From Dactylonectria macrodidyma (Eukaryota; Ascomycota; Sordariomycetes; Hypocreales; Nectriaceae): DNA of 64,000 nt. A model generated the notes under the pieces. The model had not been told where the DNA came from. It searched no databases and saw only the letters and a program-made list of their open reading frames with translations. The DNA lies in contig JAGMUV010000019.1 of the NCBI GenBank assembly GCA_020744425.1, forward strand, positions 434,001-498,000, given 5' to 3'. Every line of letters starts with the position of its first letter. The stretch's first letter is position 1. The translations under genes were made by a program, and so were the position numbers. Below are positions 45,326 to 57,083 of the stretch, one piece after another.

Positions 45326-48300
45326 CTAAGCCGCGGGAGTGACAGACCAAGAGCCTCCAGTAAACACAAGTTCTCCATTTGCCGCTTTCTCAGCGGGATC
45401 CACGTACACCCGCAATCCAATACGCCCTTTGTCTAAGTTGAACACACGCAAGATAACGTACACAGTTTCCCGACTACCGCGGTGTTCTCGCATCTTCATG
45501 TCTGTTAGCCAAGCACGACTTTGATGTCACCACCAGCTCAAGAGACTTACACGTTGATACTGCATCCTGCTCATAAAGAAGGGTGTCCTGCAGGGACCAG
45601 TAGTGGTCTTGACTTCAAGTAGATAGTTTGGTCGAGCATGCTCCCAAGACGCATCCAAATAGTCGCAGTCAATGAGCACCTTTGTGAGAGCACCAGTTGT
45701 GTCGGCGTACACAATGTCAGCCGTCTCGCGATTTCCTGGCCATCGAGTAATATCAGAGTACTCTGCATGAACCTTGACATAGTCTCGTATGGTGCTTTGC
45801 CAATTTTCCATCGAGAACTCTGGAATTGATGGGTCTAGAGTTTTCAACAGTTCAAACACCTGAGTTTTCTATAAGTCACAACCCGGAAACAAGTGCATTC
45901 ACAGTCTAGATGTGAACTTACATAGAGCTCGCCAGCAGCGCCTACCATTCTGTCTCGCTCTAGTTGCGTCTTGGACCTGAAGCGGATAGATTCTTCGATG
46001 CGGTCGAAACTCGACTCTGTTTCGTTATCCGTGGGCAAGGCGCCAAGAAGAGCGGACATGTCCAATGGGGCATCCGGTCGAGTGGGGAAATCTGCGTTCC
46101 GTGCGGCTGAGATCACTCTACCGAGCAAGTCTTGGTATCTCGTTACATCTTCGTTGATGGCTGACAGCCTGACGTCCGGGTCTGAATATGGGTGATTTCC
46201 CAAGGCTCTCTGGGGAATTGATATAGGCTGTGCGGACCGAGAGTGTGATGCAGCCTCTGAAGCTCTGGCACCGATGTAAGTAGTCTCCTCAGAGGTTGTC
46301 AGGCGAGGAGTAGATGCCGGAGTAGGATTAACTTGTGATGCAGCCTCGCTGGTCATGTTTGCGAAAGGCGTTACCACCTCTGCCACGTTGTCTCCTGTGG
46401 GTGAGTCTCGGATACTCTCTGGCTCAGATTCTGAACTGTCATCGGTGGCATCATGTTTCTCCTCATGATCCTCAGACTCAATACCAATAGACACGATGCC
46501 ATTCTCCTCGAGGATCTCCGGAACGACATACCTGCTAGCGTTGAGCACGGTTGCAACCAGTCGGTGAGCCTTCTCACTTGTGCCCGCAGTGATCTGAGTA
46601 TTTGGCTCCGTCATCAGCCACTCGAACAGGCGAGCAGGAAGTTTACTAGCATAGCAGAACTGCCGTCTCTTCTTGTTGCGCGGGACGAATATTTCCAGCT
46701 GGGTTCCCTCTTCGCGAAGATGCAAATCATTGCGGCTCGAGACTTCCTTGTAGTCTTTGCCATCCTGAGAGAAGTGAAGTTCACAAGATATTCCGTGTGT
46801 CTCGTAAACTCGAATATTTCTCAGCGTCTCGTACAGACCTTCGAGAGACGTGGTCGTTAGTTTTGGACTATTGTAGTGGAAGGCAATCCTGTATCTTAGT
46901 TAGCATTTCCTCATCAATATTGCTAGACGCGGAGGGATTGTTAACTTGCCGACATAGAGAATGAGCAATCGGCCGAATTTTCTCCTCCGACGCTGCCACT
47001 GGCCTCATATCTGTTTGATCAACAGATGTAATTTCTCTCACAGATCGAGACAGATACCGAGTATCTAGCCCAAGCCATTCTAGGAAGGGGGCAATTTCGC
47101 GGACCTCGTCAAGGTCGAAGTCGAGAGTGTTGACTCGCCCAGCGAAGTATTTTCCTAAGAACACCCTATCCACAATGGTGAAGCTCGTTTCTCCTGTGAA
47201 CAATAAGGGTTTGCTACCTGCAATATTAACAGGGAAGATGTTCGCCTTTAGTAGCGGTTCTGGCTTTACTTTCGGGTAACTGCTGACACTCGAAAGAAGC
47301 CCATTGAGGCACAGTAACTGTTGCTTGACCTGCTCCACCGATGAGAATAGCGAGCGGCCTAAATTTAGGAGTTCATCGTACACAATCTGCAGGTTGAGTG
47401 TGTCAACTCCGAGAAAATCAACAAAGAATTCTCGCAGATCCTCGTACTCGTCCACCAAGGTGATTTTGCCCTGGATCTTAGTCTCACTAGACCACAAGCA
47501 CTCTGAAACCTTGAGCCACCTCTTCTTAGCATAGATCAGAGTGTGCGTTTTGAACGACGCCCTATCGCGACCTGAATTAGTATATATGCGCGTGCTGATT
47601 TGTAACAGACGGCTTACTTGATTGTCTCCTTGTCCGCTTCGGTAAGTCCTGCCATTAGGTGAAGGTAATTATAGAGGTCGGGTATTGCCTGCGGCCAGTA
47701 GCAATTCCGACTTGCATCATCTAGCTCGTTTAGGATATCGCGCCAACTGCAATCGGGGATTTCAAGCACGTCCCGGAAAAGTCTCTCAGTGGCTCGTCTG
47801 GTGTCTTGTTGATGGGTCGATATTGTCTCGAACCGCGATTTGAGAGGGCGACTGGTGATAAAGGTGGGCGGCGCTTCCCATAGGCATTCGCAGGGCTTGG
47901 CCCAGTAGGCCGGGAGGAAATCTTTCGGCGGTACAAAGATCAACGAATGTTTAGCAAAGTAGTTTCTGGTCTATCTTTAGCCTCTGGACTCTATGCAGAA
48001 CTCTGGCACTCACTGTATGCTTTTCCTGTTCATCTTCATGGCCGTCAACTGCACGTACTGTCCATAAATAGTGCTATATAGACTAATGAGCCTGTCCGCA
48101 CTCCCAACGTTTCCGGCCTTCGTGGCCCTGATTCGAAGGAGGAGCTGTTTGTAAAAGTCGATGTCAGGGTCGATGCCAACTCCAAACCGCGAAACAAGAA
48201 AAGGCCAGTCCCGGGCGTAAATGCCACGTTCCGGTGCTGTCGGCAGCTGAAGGAATGGGAAGCTCTCTTGACCTCTCAGGTACCTGGCACACTCGTCTTT

Positions 48301-50841
48301 AAGATCTTCAAAAGGTAGGTAGGCGTCCTCGAGTGCGATCATGGAGCCGTCTTGGCAAAGAACCGGAATACGTTTGAGTTCTGCGGTCATTGCGAGGGAC
48401 TTTTCGATTTCTCTCCCTCCATTGCACCAATGATAGCGCAAAAAGCCCAGAAACTTATCAGGTAGGTATTCTGCAACGTAGTACACCAGTTTTGAGAGAC
48501 TCCGAGGCTCTACAAACGAAACGAGATTGAGATGCCGGCGTACTCCGGCGTAGGTGCACAGCCAATCTGTCCAGCTCTCCGCGGTAGATACTGGTTTCTC
48601 CGGGGAATGTCGGAAATAGAGATAGGAGAGGAAGTCTAATTGTGGTCCTCCTCCCGGCGTCTTTGTGGCGTCGGCGTGTTCGAAAAGTTTCTTCAGTCCA
48701 AACTCGTGATCGTCAGGAAGGAAGATTTCGATCCAAAGAGGAGAATGGATGGTGTTCCTGTGAGTCACTAGATGAAGGCTTTTTTCGCCGTCTATCAGAT
48801 TTGTGGCTAGATGGTGTGTTAAGTAGAAAAACTTGAGCTGGTTCACAAACGTGGAGAGCTTTTTTCCGGAGCCAGGTTCATATAGTCGATGCTTCTGGAT
48901 AATGGATTTGCGTACCAAGTCAACGCCGGCGCGGGAGACCCCAAGGTGCTTGAAGAGATCCATACGTCTCGGGTTCCCTTCAGCTGTGCTAACAAGCAGG
49001 TCGAGGCCGGTATTTTTGGGAATTTTTATGCCAGTACTTTCGGAAAAGTAGACGTTGTCTCTAGCGCTGGATACGACCCAGTGCCCATCCTGCAGCGGCA
49101 ATAGTGGCATTTTGCGAACTCTTGTTCGAAGAGAGAGGAGTTGTGTAAGCTCGAAAGTCAGCGCGAGCAGATTCGCGACCCTGGTGTGCCAGTCATCAGT
49201 CTCAATGGACTTCATTCGAGAAGTTTTCAGCCGAAGATCTTTTTCTACCAAATCAAGAAACGTATCATGCGGGAGGGGCTGCAGGCCATAAGTCGTGAGC
49301 TTGTCAAGGTCGGATTCCTGGTATCTGTTAGAGATATATATCTCTGAGTCTGTGTCCCTGAGCAGAGGTTCCTGGTGAGAGTCTAATTGGCAGGCCAGAA
49401 GTCGCCGAAGGTCAGTAATTGGCTGAAGACGGCCTTCGCCCCAAGGCTGTAGAACTGGTTCAAGCCGCAAATTGGTCTGCAGCTTTGCGACCAAGCGTGA
49501 CCAGAAATGATCGTAATGGTCATTTGGGTTCGGAAGGAATCTCATCCATGTGTACCGTAACGCTGGGTGGTCGCAGAATTCTAAGATCCCCTGAATGAAT
49601 GCATCGTAAATACCCTCGAGGATGCCAAGGTTACGTCGAGATGTCGTCACGATGCCTTGGCGGTTCGCCTGTGTGACAAAGTCGCTGTGTATCAGGAACT
49701 ACAAGACGTAAGTCTTCCATGATATGATGGTATGGTAGCTTATTGCTGTACATACCTTGAAGCCCATGTGACTCATCGGCAGAAAAGCAAAAACATCTTG
49801 GGGTATATCGATCGGAACTGAATGCTCAGTCAATTGAAACCCTAGAACCACCTCAGCTTTCGAGTATGCTCTCGTTTGCTCTTCATCAACCGAGTAAGAG
49901 CGATTCTCGTTCTTGGCAAGATTTCCCACTCTACGTCTCGCGAGATGGTAAATCTTGGACGTGATGGTGATTACGCCACCATGTGTCACATGTCTTGTTA
50001 AAGTCACCCGATTGCCATCCATTTGTTGAGTTGAGAAGGTTGTGGAGATCTTCATCTCACCACTGACGTCAAAAAAGGTGACACGGATTTCTTTCAGGTT
50101 CTGCATGAATAGGAGAAGATTCTCCTGTAAATCATTGAACTGTTGATAAATCGTGTCTCGTTGAGATGATAGCTGGTCTTCATCGCCCTGGTCGTGCAGT
50201 GACAAGGTTATTTTCGTTAGAGGCTGTTGTAGCTGCTCGGTAGGCTCCTCCCACAAAGGACGAATCATTCCAAAGCCCGAGTCTTGAATGCGGTGTTGAA
50301 AGTAAAATGAAAAGTCTCCGGATTGGATATGGACCTTCCACGCAGCCATGAAAACTGACTTGAAACCAATTCCTTTTTCGCCAATGTATCCCTGCGCTCC
50401 AGTCTTGGAGCTCCGTCCGACTGCGCAGATTGCTTTCAGATTCTCAGGCGTGAAGCCGTCCTCGTTGCATTCAATAACAATGCGATCGGGATGTACCTTG
50501 AAAGCAACGTAGGGAACCTGTCCCAGTCGTTTGGCTTTCTCAAAATGGTTGTCATCCGCGTTTTGGAGCAGCTCGAAGACAAAGCGTGCGTTGCTTGTGT
50601 AAAGGTTCTTAGCAAGGCTGGGTGGACGTCAGTCAAGCTTGTGCGTATTTAGCCTTTACAGATCTTACGTCAATACGGAGGAAGAAATCATGCCATCTTT
50701 CATGCGCATTGCGTACTCGAACTTTTCTCGAACAGCCGGAAGGAGCGTTGCCCATACATCTTCTTCGACAAAGCCAAGGTCAGTTGAGATAGCTTCAACT
50801 AGCTGGCGAGCACGCGCTGGCCCTGTGTTTGGGGTGACCAT
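45326..50841 (-). CDS. NO VEIN-like GHKL ATPase / DUF3883 protein
   Basis: This large protein of about 1,650 residues runs through roughly nine introns. The start at 50841 reads MVTPNTGPARARQLVEAIS. After the first intron comes the GHKL (Hsp90-type) ATPase: FVFELLQNADDN is the N-box with Glu and Asn, then CNEDGF and GYIGEKGIGFKSVF, a glycine-rich lid. This architecture is shared by sacsin and plant NO VEIN. The middle region (49650-46950) is long and has no catalytic motif that I recognise, followed by an acidic, Ser/Thr-rich disordered linker (46500-46200). The C-terminal DUF3883 module runs from AAGELYVFELL to PNYLLEVKTTTG, the Glu-x-Lys pattern of a PD-(D/E)XK-like fold. One intron (46889-46949) has a GC donor. 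The cellular role is unknown. Confidence 0.85.
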
Positions 50842-51593
50842 GGAGCAAGCAAAGTGAATTAGCGAGGTTAAGACTCAATACCGGGTAAGTGTGGAGGTTG
50901 CGGGCTGAATTGCGGGGGAAATGTAAACCTCGATGTAAGGGAACGACTAAGCTAAGCCGCAGAGGCATGGTGGAATATGAATACCTCCTGTAGTGGGGGA
51001 ACAGACTGTCATAAGAAGAAACTACTGCTGGCTAGGGTAGGTGGGTTGCTCATTTGTTGTGGTGATTGGCACCTAACTGACTCTGAAACATGGGGAATAC
51101 GCCTATGGACCAACATGCCTAAATTGACTGCCTAAAGGGCTAACTTCCCCGTCCGAGTGTGTCTTCTAGGCCTGCACGTAGAGCAAATATGCCTTGAAAT
51201 AATGGTTGTGATATAGCTTGCCACCAATCAGCAGGTCATCTTCTTATGCAGTTGGTCCAACAATCCCCACTGTGATAAGTTGAGCGCAACGTGAAACATC
51301 GGCTGAATTACCTTAAGCTCTCACTGAAACGGACCTGACACAGTGGCTTCGAGGCAATTTTTCTCATATTCTAGCAAGTGTTGGTGGGTTGTATTCGGCG
51401 GGGAAGCTGGTATCTAAAGTTAGAAATGGGTTTCCAGGGACATATTCGCCTGACTGCATTGTGTATAGGGATTATGGTCTTCATTCTTTTTTCCTTGGTA
51501 CAAATCGACCCAGTCTCATCTATTGGATTGCCCATCCGATCCGTTTCCGTGGTGTTTTGTTTGTTTCCATTTATTTCATCCATCATGGTACAA
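50842..51593. other. Intergenic, no recognisable gene
   Basis: This is promoter sequence of the NO VEIN-like gene plus the 3' flank of the Gfo/Idh/MocA gene. The frames at 51371-51655 have no family features. Confidence 0.6.
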
Positions 51594-52719
51594 TTATAGT
51601 CTGGGTCTGTCTGTCTGCTCTCCCTTTCCATCAAACCAAATTTTGTTCCCCGTAATCATCGACTGCTGCAACGCAGCCCCGATCCTAACAGTCGCCACCG
51701 CTGTAGCAAGCTTGACGGGCACCTCAGTATCGTCCAAGCAGCAGCTGGCAAACTCGATAGCCTCCTGCTTAAAGGCGTTCTTAAAACGGCCCCAGTAGTT
51801 CTGCGGCAGCTCGTGGCGAATGCCGCCGGGCTGGTAGATACGCACCAGGTTGGACGTCGGCAGCAAGTTGACACTCAACTTGCCCTCGGTGCCGATAATC
51901 TCGGTTGAGTCCTCCTGGCCGGCCGCCATCATGCGCGAACAGTACAAGTGAACGATGCGCCCGTCGGTGAACTCTATTAAGCCGACGGCATTGTCGCAAT
52001 CGTTATGCTTCTTCAGGTCCGGCTCCACAGCCGTGATGCCGACAGCGGAGACGGACTTGACCTTGCTGTCGCCGTCTTCGCCGAAGAACCAGAGCGCCAG
52101 GTCGATGTCATGGATGGAGCAGTCAACAAAGATGCCGCCGCTGAACTCGGCATATGCGACGAAGAAGCCTGAGGGGTCTAGGACATCGCAGGTTTGACTT
52201 CGGAGCACGGATGGCCGCCCGATGAGGCCGGCCTTCATCTTGTCATGTGCGTCTCGGTAGCTCTCATCAAAGCGTCTTGAGAAGCCACACATGACCTTGA
52301 GGTCTGGTCTCTTGGCTGCGGCGTCAACAACCGTTTGAGACTACATGGAAGGTTAGTACATGAGGGGAACAGACTCGCCATCCAAAACTCACGACTTCAG
52401 CAGTGGTTGCAAGAGGCTTCTCGCACAAGACATGCTTGCCAGCAGCGATGGCAGCAATGGTCTGCGACGCGTGGACAACCGTAGCCGAAGCAACGCAGAC
52501 AGCCTCGAGGCCTTCATGTCGGATCATGTCGTCGTAGTCCTCGTACACGGCCACCCCCGAGCTTCCCAGCGTCTCTTGGGCCCATTGCCTCTCGGTAGCA
52601 TCTGGGGAGGACACAGCTACGAGCTCGGCACGCGGCACTTGATCGAAGAAGTTGAGGGCGTGGCGCTTGCCCATGCGACCGAGCCCGGCCACGCCGATCT
52701 TGAGCTTCTGGGGGGCCAT
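51594..52719 (-). CDS. Gfo/Idh/MocA-family dehydrogenase (inositol-type)
   Basis: This 357-residue NAD(P)-dependent oxidoreductase has one intron (52341-52392, phase 0). The Rossmann motif is KIGVAGLGRMGKRH at the N-terminus. The conserved EKPLA follows at about residue 100, and the catalytic-domain motif CSIHDIDLALWFFG contains the Asp and His pair of inositol/scyllo-inositol dehydrogenases. GTEGKLSVN and the C-terminal EAIEFASCCLDD fit the family. Likely substrates are myo-inositol or related sugars, oxidised at one hydroxyl in the cytosol. The next genes upstream are a Zn2Cys6 regulator and a hexose-type transporter, which together suggest a sugar or inositol uptake/oxidation unit (inference). 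Confidence 0.9.
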
Positions 52720-53397
52720 TGCGAGTGTAGATGATATGAGAGAAGGGAATGAAGTGAATAGTAAACACAGGAAGTGACGGTCAAGTCTGGTTCGTATCCT
52801 GCTTTATATCCCGTCATTACAGGACGGCTGGGAGAAGCGGCGACATGCTCAATCGGCGGAGAGGCTTGGCTCTAGCCTGCAGCCTCAACCCCAGACTTGC
52901 GTACTCATCCAATGGCTCTCGACGCCATGCGGTCACAAGGGATCCAACGGCCAAAGGCAGATTTGTTTTACTCGTCGTCGGTGACGGTTGACGTTTGTGT
53001 CATCCACTTATTCGCATGTCTTGCGGCGGGAGGCTTTTCCTTGTTTAGAATCTGGGGCTAGATCGCCGGATATCGGGGAGATTTGGTCCGGTGGGGACGA
53101 CTCCAATCGGAAGGGTTCTCCTCTTCTGGATCAAGGGGAAAATATCCCCTACCCTCGGAGCAAATGTCGGTGAATCTCCAATCCTCGCTTCCCGTTGATC
53201 TGCCTGTCCAAGCACTCTACACTCCATTTCACTGCAACCATGTCTAGGGCCTTGGTGTGGGGAATGGTATGCTCATGGTGTGACGGCATAACGCAGACTT
53301 TGGCAACGTTTCGTTATCTCGACTATAATAGCCAATCCTCATGAGACTCTTCTTATCATTGCGTCAATTTTAAGTGGTATCATCTGTCTAAATACTC
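52720..53397. other. Intergenic spacer
   Basis: This is the promoter of the Gfo/Idh/MocA gene and the 3' flank of the Zn2Cys6 regulator. Short frames here are not protein-like. Confidence 0.6.
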
Positions 53398-56294
53398 TCA
53401 CGCCCAACCCCAAGCCCTCTTCAACGTTTCTTGAGCGCCTGCAGTGGGCCAAAAGTGATCCGTCTCAGTCTTGATGAGAAGGTCCAGCAGAGCCATGCGC
53501 TCGTCATCACGACTAAATCTATCTCCACATGACGCAATACCCAATGACGCAGTGAACATGGCGGGGATAGTGCCTCGATTCGACAGCGCGATGCCGCAGA
53601 GCTGCCTAATCTCGTCTTGAACCTCTTCTTCGCGTCGCTGCTGGGCGATCATGCGCGCCGGCCCTAGCTTGGGTAGAGTCGGATCGTAGCACAGGAGCAG
53701 GGAGCGTGCAAGAATGCCGTGAGCGACTCCAATAACTGTCGGAAATGATTAGTTTAGATCTCTGGTTTCTTACTAGTTGTGAGGTAATATGTTAGGGAAT
53801 TGATAGGGGGGCGTGATGTTTTTGATACGGGGGCGTCATCCTTACGGGGGCGTCACTTTTATTGCCTCCAATTGGCTGAGACCCTCTTTTGTTAGTACAT
53901 CTTAGATCTCCCCCCAGCCCCCTTTTGTACTGAGGACTCGGCTATCTTAAAATGTCAAGATCCGTCGCTCATTTCCTCGCACTTCAAGCCAACAGATGAT
54001 GATCATCGTGAACAGCTTCACGATCAGCGTGAACGCCACAATACAACCGGCTCCAGGCAGCATAGCTATCACACGACGATATGAGTCAATCGTAGCACTG
54101 CTGCCTAGGATTGAACACAAGAAAAAGAGACCGACCTTCGTCGCACTCGAAGCCCTAGCCCAAGCGATCAATTGCGTCCTACGAAGCGGCCGCGACCGAG
54201 CCGACTGCCTAGATTCAGCCCACCGCTACTTACGAATCGGCCACCGTCAGCGAGTAGTATAGCGACAAGGATAGAGCAACACTACGGGATTGGAGATCAA
54301 GATGCACTAGGGAACCTTTTTGCATCCTATCCACAGACCTTCTCATCCTTCCCGCGACCCCATGGCTCACAGGGACTCCATGAACCGTCATAGGAGCTAA
54401 TTGGGAGCGATGAAGATACAATCCGTGTTATAGTTGATTAGATATAATAAGAGCAACGTGCAACTTACAGCCTTGTGATAATGCATCCGCCTGCATATAT
54501 AAGTAGAGACATGTTATTGTCAATAATAGTGGGGCTGGATCTCTTGTTACTGAGATAAGTCCTCCTGCTGAGGTGATATTGTACTAGTGGGTCAACCTTT
54601 TTTTGACCAATTGGAGGCAATAAAAGTGACGCCCCCGTAAGGATGACGCCCCCGTATCAAAAACATCACGCCCCCCTATCAATTCCCATATGTTATACCT
54701 ACCCACAGCATGATTCATGTAGACAATCTGGGGAGACACATGGCCGGAGTTAGCATCAGCTGGCGCGTAGGCAATGGGCAAGAAAGACGACGGTCGAGAC
54801 CTCAGCCATCCATCATCATAGTCCCTTAACGTCTGATACTCGCTGGCCGTCTGGTCGCCGTCGCCAAAGCTGAACTCGATGACGTTGGCGCAGTGGACAA
54901 TGATGCGGTTCGCCCACACGTCGTCGCTGCCTGCGGAAAAGGACTGGTTGATGAAGCTGTGAGACAGCGAGATCTTGATGGAGCGCTGACTGGCGAAGGC
55001 CATGGTCACCTCCTGGCGCAGGCCGATCCAATACGCTGCTTTTCTCATCTCGGTCGCCACAGCCGTCGAGTCCTGCGCGTTCATGAAGACTTGGATGCCA
55101 AGCAAGTGGCCCTCATGATCCGTACCAAGCAAAGGAACTAGAGGTCCGGGTCCCTGTTAGCTGTGGCGATACTTATTCGTGGACCGGAGGCTGGGATATC
55201 TCACCGTCTAGCTCTTCCAGTGTGCGCAGCAGAATGGTGGCCGCTAGGAGATCATCATTGTTGAGGGCTGAGGAGTCGTTGGAGATGCTAGATAATTTGT
55301 GAAGGCAGTTCTGGTGATAGCGGGTCGACGCGTACTCGTCAAACTGCTCGTGCATGATGCTCAAGTGCCGACTCGATAGCGCAAAGATAGCATTCAGTAA
55401 GGTCGGGCACGACATAGCCCGTCTGGGCACCTCAAGCGCAAAATGTCTCGAAGCATCGCAGAGATCAAACTAATACTGTGAGACATGGCCTAGAGAAAAT
55501 CTCATCACGAGCAACAACTTACCCAAGTGCACATGTACTCAAGGTAATACTTCATCAGCCTAGCTTCCTGCATGCTCTGAAGAGGATAGCAGGTTCCCTC
55601 TAACGCCCCAGCATCGCTGTAAAGCCCCAATCGCGACCCAAGGGGGACAGAGGACAAGGATCTCTCGTCCGTAAAAAGCGAGTTATGCGGCAGCATGCCT
55701 CTCCTTCCCTGATGGGTGACAGCATGGAGTTGTCTTGTTGGCTCTGCAGGCTGTGGAGTCGGGGCACTGCTGTGAGACAACCCTGTGGGAGAGTCGAACG
55801 CGAAGCCCAGTGTGGGGGAAGGGTTGTCATCTGGGTTGTAGATGGCTTCCAAGTCTCCAGTTTCGTCGATGAAACGGACTGTTAGAGCGTTAGAGCTGTG
55901 ATTGTGCAACAGGACGAGAATGCTTACTTCGGCTTGGATACTTGACCCACTGCTGATGATCCGAAGGGGAAAGCCTGTACGAGGTTGTTGAGCAAAATCT
56001 CCGGTACGGAATGAACACCGTTGGATATCCTACTCGTTCGAATGATGTTTGAACCGTGTGTTCTCACCCGGTGTGCACGTCTCCCCGAGGGTTATGCATC
56101 TGTCGCATGATGCATCTGCCTCGTGGGTTCTACCCGCTCCCGGTGGTTTGGTCCAGCTACATTTGGAGTGTCTTTTGCGACAATTCTAGAAAGCCATCAA
56201 CATTTGTTCAAACACAGTACAACACATAGGATTGCACAGGGCGCCTGCTCACCAAACAAGCAACCTGTAAGACGGGACTCTTCTCTGGAGCCAT
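53398..56294 (-). CDS. Zn(II)2Cys6 transcription factor interrupted by a transposon in an intron
   Basis: This is a 551-residue nuclear regulator. Exons are 56253-56294, 56068-56185, 55928-56029, 55523-55878, 55205-55469, 54703-55137 and 53398-53735, and the total is an exact multiple of three. The first two exons give CLNCRKRHSKC then, after a 17-residue spacer, CDRCITLGETC, a zinc cluster with a long loop between the third and fourth Cys. YRLSPSDHQQWVKYPSRI and RFIDETGDLEAIYN lead into the fungal regulator domain (ALSSRHLSIMHEQF). The sixth intron (53736-54702, 967 nt) contains an 893-bp TIR element plus an 8-bp target duplication; without it the intron would be 66 nt. One intron, 56030-56067, is only 38 nt, so that junction is the least certain. 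Confidence 0.87.
53795..53875 (+). repeat. Left terminal inverted repeat
   Basis: This 81-bp repeat is identical to the reverse complement of 54607-54687. It contains three copies of GGGGGCGTSA at 53807-53816, 53829-53838 and 53846-53855, likely transposase-binding units. Confidence 0.92.
54607..54687 (-). repeat. Right terminal inverted repeat
   Basis: This is the mirror copy of the left 81-bp repeat, with the same three internal GGGGGCGTSA units in reverse orientation, and it is followed directly by the ATATGTTA target duplication. Confidence 0.92.
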
Positions 56295-56646
56295 TTCGTA
56301 GCCATCTCGTGATGGGTCAGTTCATTGTCACGATATCGATACATTGGCAAGACCGTTGAAGAAACGTACGGGGAAACTTCCACAATAAGCAGATTCATCG
56401 GCTTCTCCACTGGTCAAGGGAGGATGTGAAGGCGGAGGAAATATCCCCGCAACCCAAAAGCAGGAATCAGCGGCGTCTTTAGCCCAACCTTGAGCCCTGC
56501 CGTTCGGCAAATGGAAGGATAAACCGCGCAGCAACATCCAACCCCCACCTGGGTTTCTGCGGGTCTTCTCCAACTTTGGGGCTTTTTGGAGGAATTTTAT
56601 AGCGCGTTGGGGGAGGAAGAGGACCGTGGCCCGGCTCGAGACCAGC

Positions 56647-56840
56647 GCGGGGGTCCCTGGTTGGTCTGGGGGAAGCTTTTGCTGCAGGGGATCGAGACGA
56701 GGCATCTAGACTAGACGAGGGATCAGATGGGTCCTTGGACGTAGCGGTAGCACGGCTTTCGATGGAGCATCACACGGGTAAGTGCACCGGGAGCAGGGCA
56801 TTTCTTTGGGGATATGATGGCTCAACTTATCCCCGCGGGG
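56647..56840 (+). promoter_or_regulatory. Candidate CreA/Mig1 carbon-catabolite sites
   Basis: Matches to SYGGGG occur at 56647-56652 (GCGGGG), 56666-56671 (CTGGGG) and 56835-56840 (GCGGGG), with an overlapping reverse copy at 56831-56836. They lie 240-440 bp upstream of a sugar transporter, where glucose repression would be expected. The motif is short, so binding is only a suggestion. Confidence 0.35.
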
Positions 56841-56968
56841 CCCCATGGTAGCTCTGATGGTCCCTTGTCTGTCCCCGTCGAGAGAATTGGGGCGTCCCCG
56901 ATTGGCTGTCTCCAGTTCTGTCCTTGGTGTTTCGACCGTGCTCACTTGAATCGGGTCACAACTCCAAG

Positions 56969-56976
56969 TATATAAG
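56969..56976 (+). promoter_or_regulatory. TATA box of the sugar transporter
   Basis: TATATAAG lies 108 bp upstream of the transporter ATG and is followed by a pyrimidine-rich leader, a classical arrangement for a strongly induced fungal gene. Confidence 0.5.
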
Positions 56977-57083
56977 TCTGCACGCATCGCCGTTGGGATT
57001 GCCACCCGTCTCAGACACATATCTAGTGCATTCTACTTTTCTTTCTCACCGAACCATTTTCTCCCAAGTGTCGTCTGCTCACC

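Larger units (their letters stand above)
53795..54687. mobile_element. 893-bp TIR transposon (non-autonomous, hAT-like target duplication)
   Basis: The element is bounded by perfect 81-bp terminal inverted repeats (53795-53875 and 54607-54687) starting GGGAATTGAT. It is flanked by the direct 8-bp repeat ATATGTTA at 53787-53794 and 54688-54695. An 8-bp duplication is typical of hAT-superfamily transposases, whereas TIRs this long and perfect recall Mutator-like elements (usually 9-11 bp), so the class is open. The inner 731 bp hold only short frames (for example 53996-54262, 88 codons) with no transposase motif, so it must be moved in trans. Perfect TIRs suggest recent insertion. Confidence 0.9.
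56295..57083. other. Divergent promoter region, regulator / sugar transporter
   Basis: This is the shared upstream region of the Zn2Cys6 regulator (minus) and the sugar transporter (plus). It is G/C-rich in its middle part. Open frames here on the minus strand (56328-57020) show no family and are probably chance frames. Confidence 0.55.

Noticed and set aside
53947..54262. Short frames inside the TIR element as a transposase
   Set aside because: They are 75-88 codons with no DDE, hAT dimerisation or zinc-finger motif; the element is better called non-autonomous.
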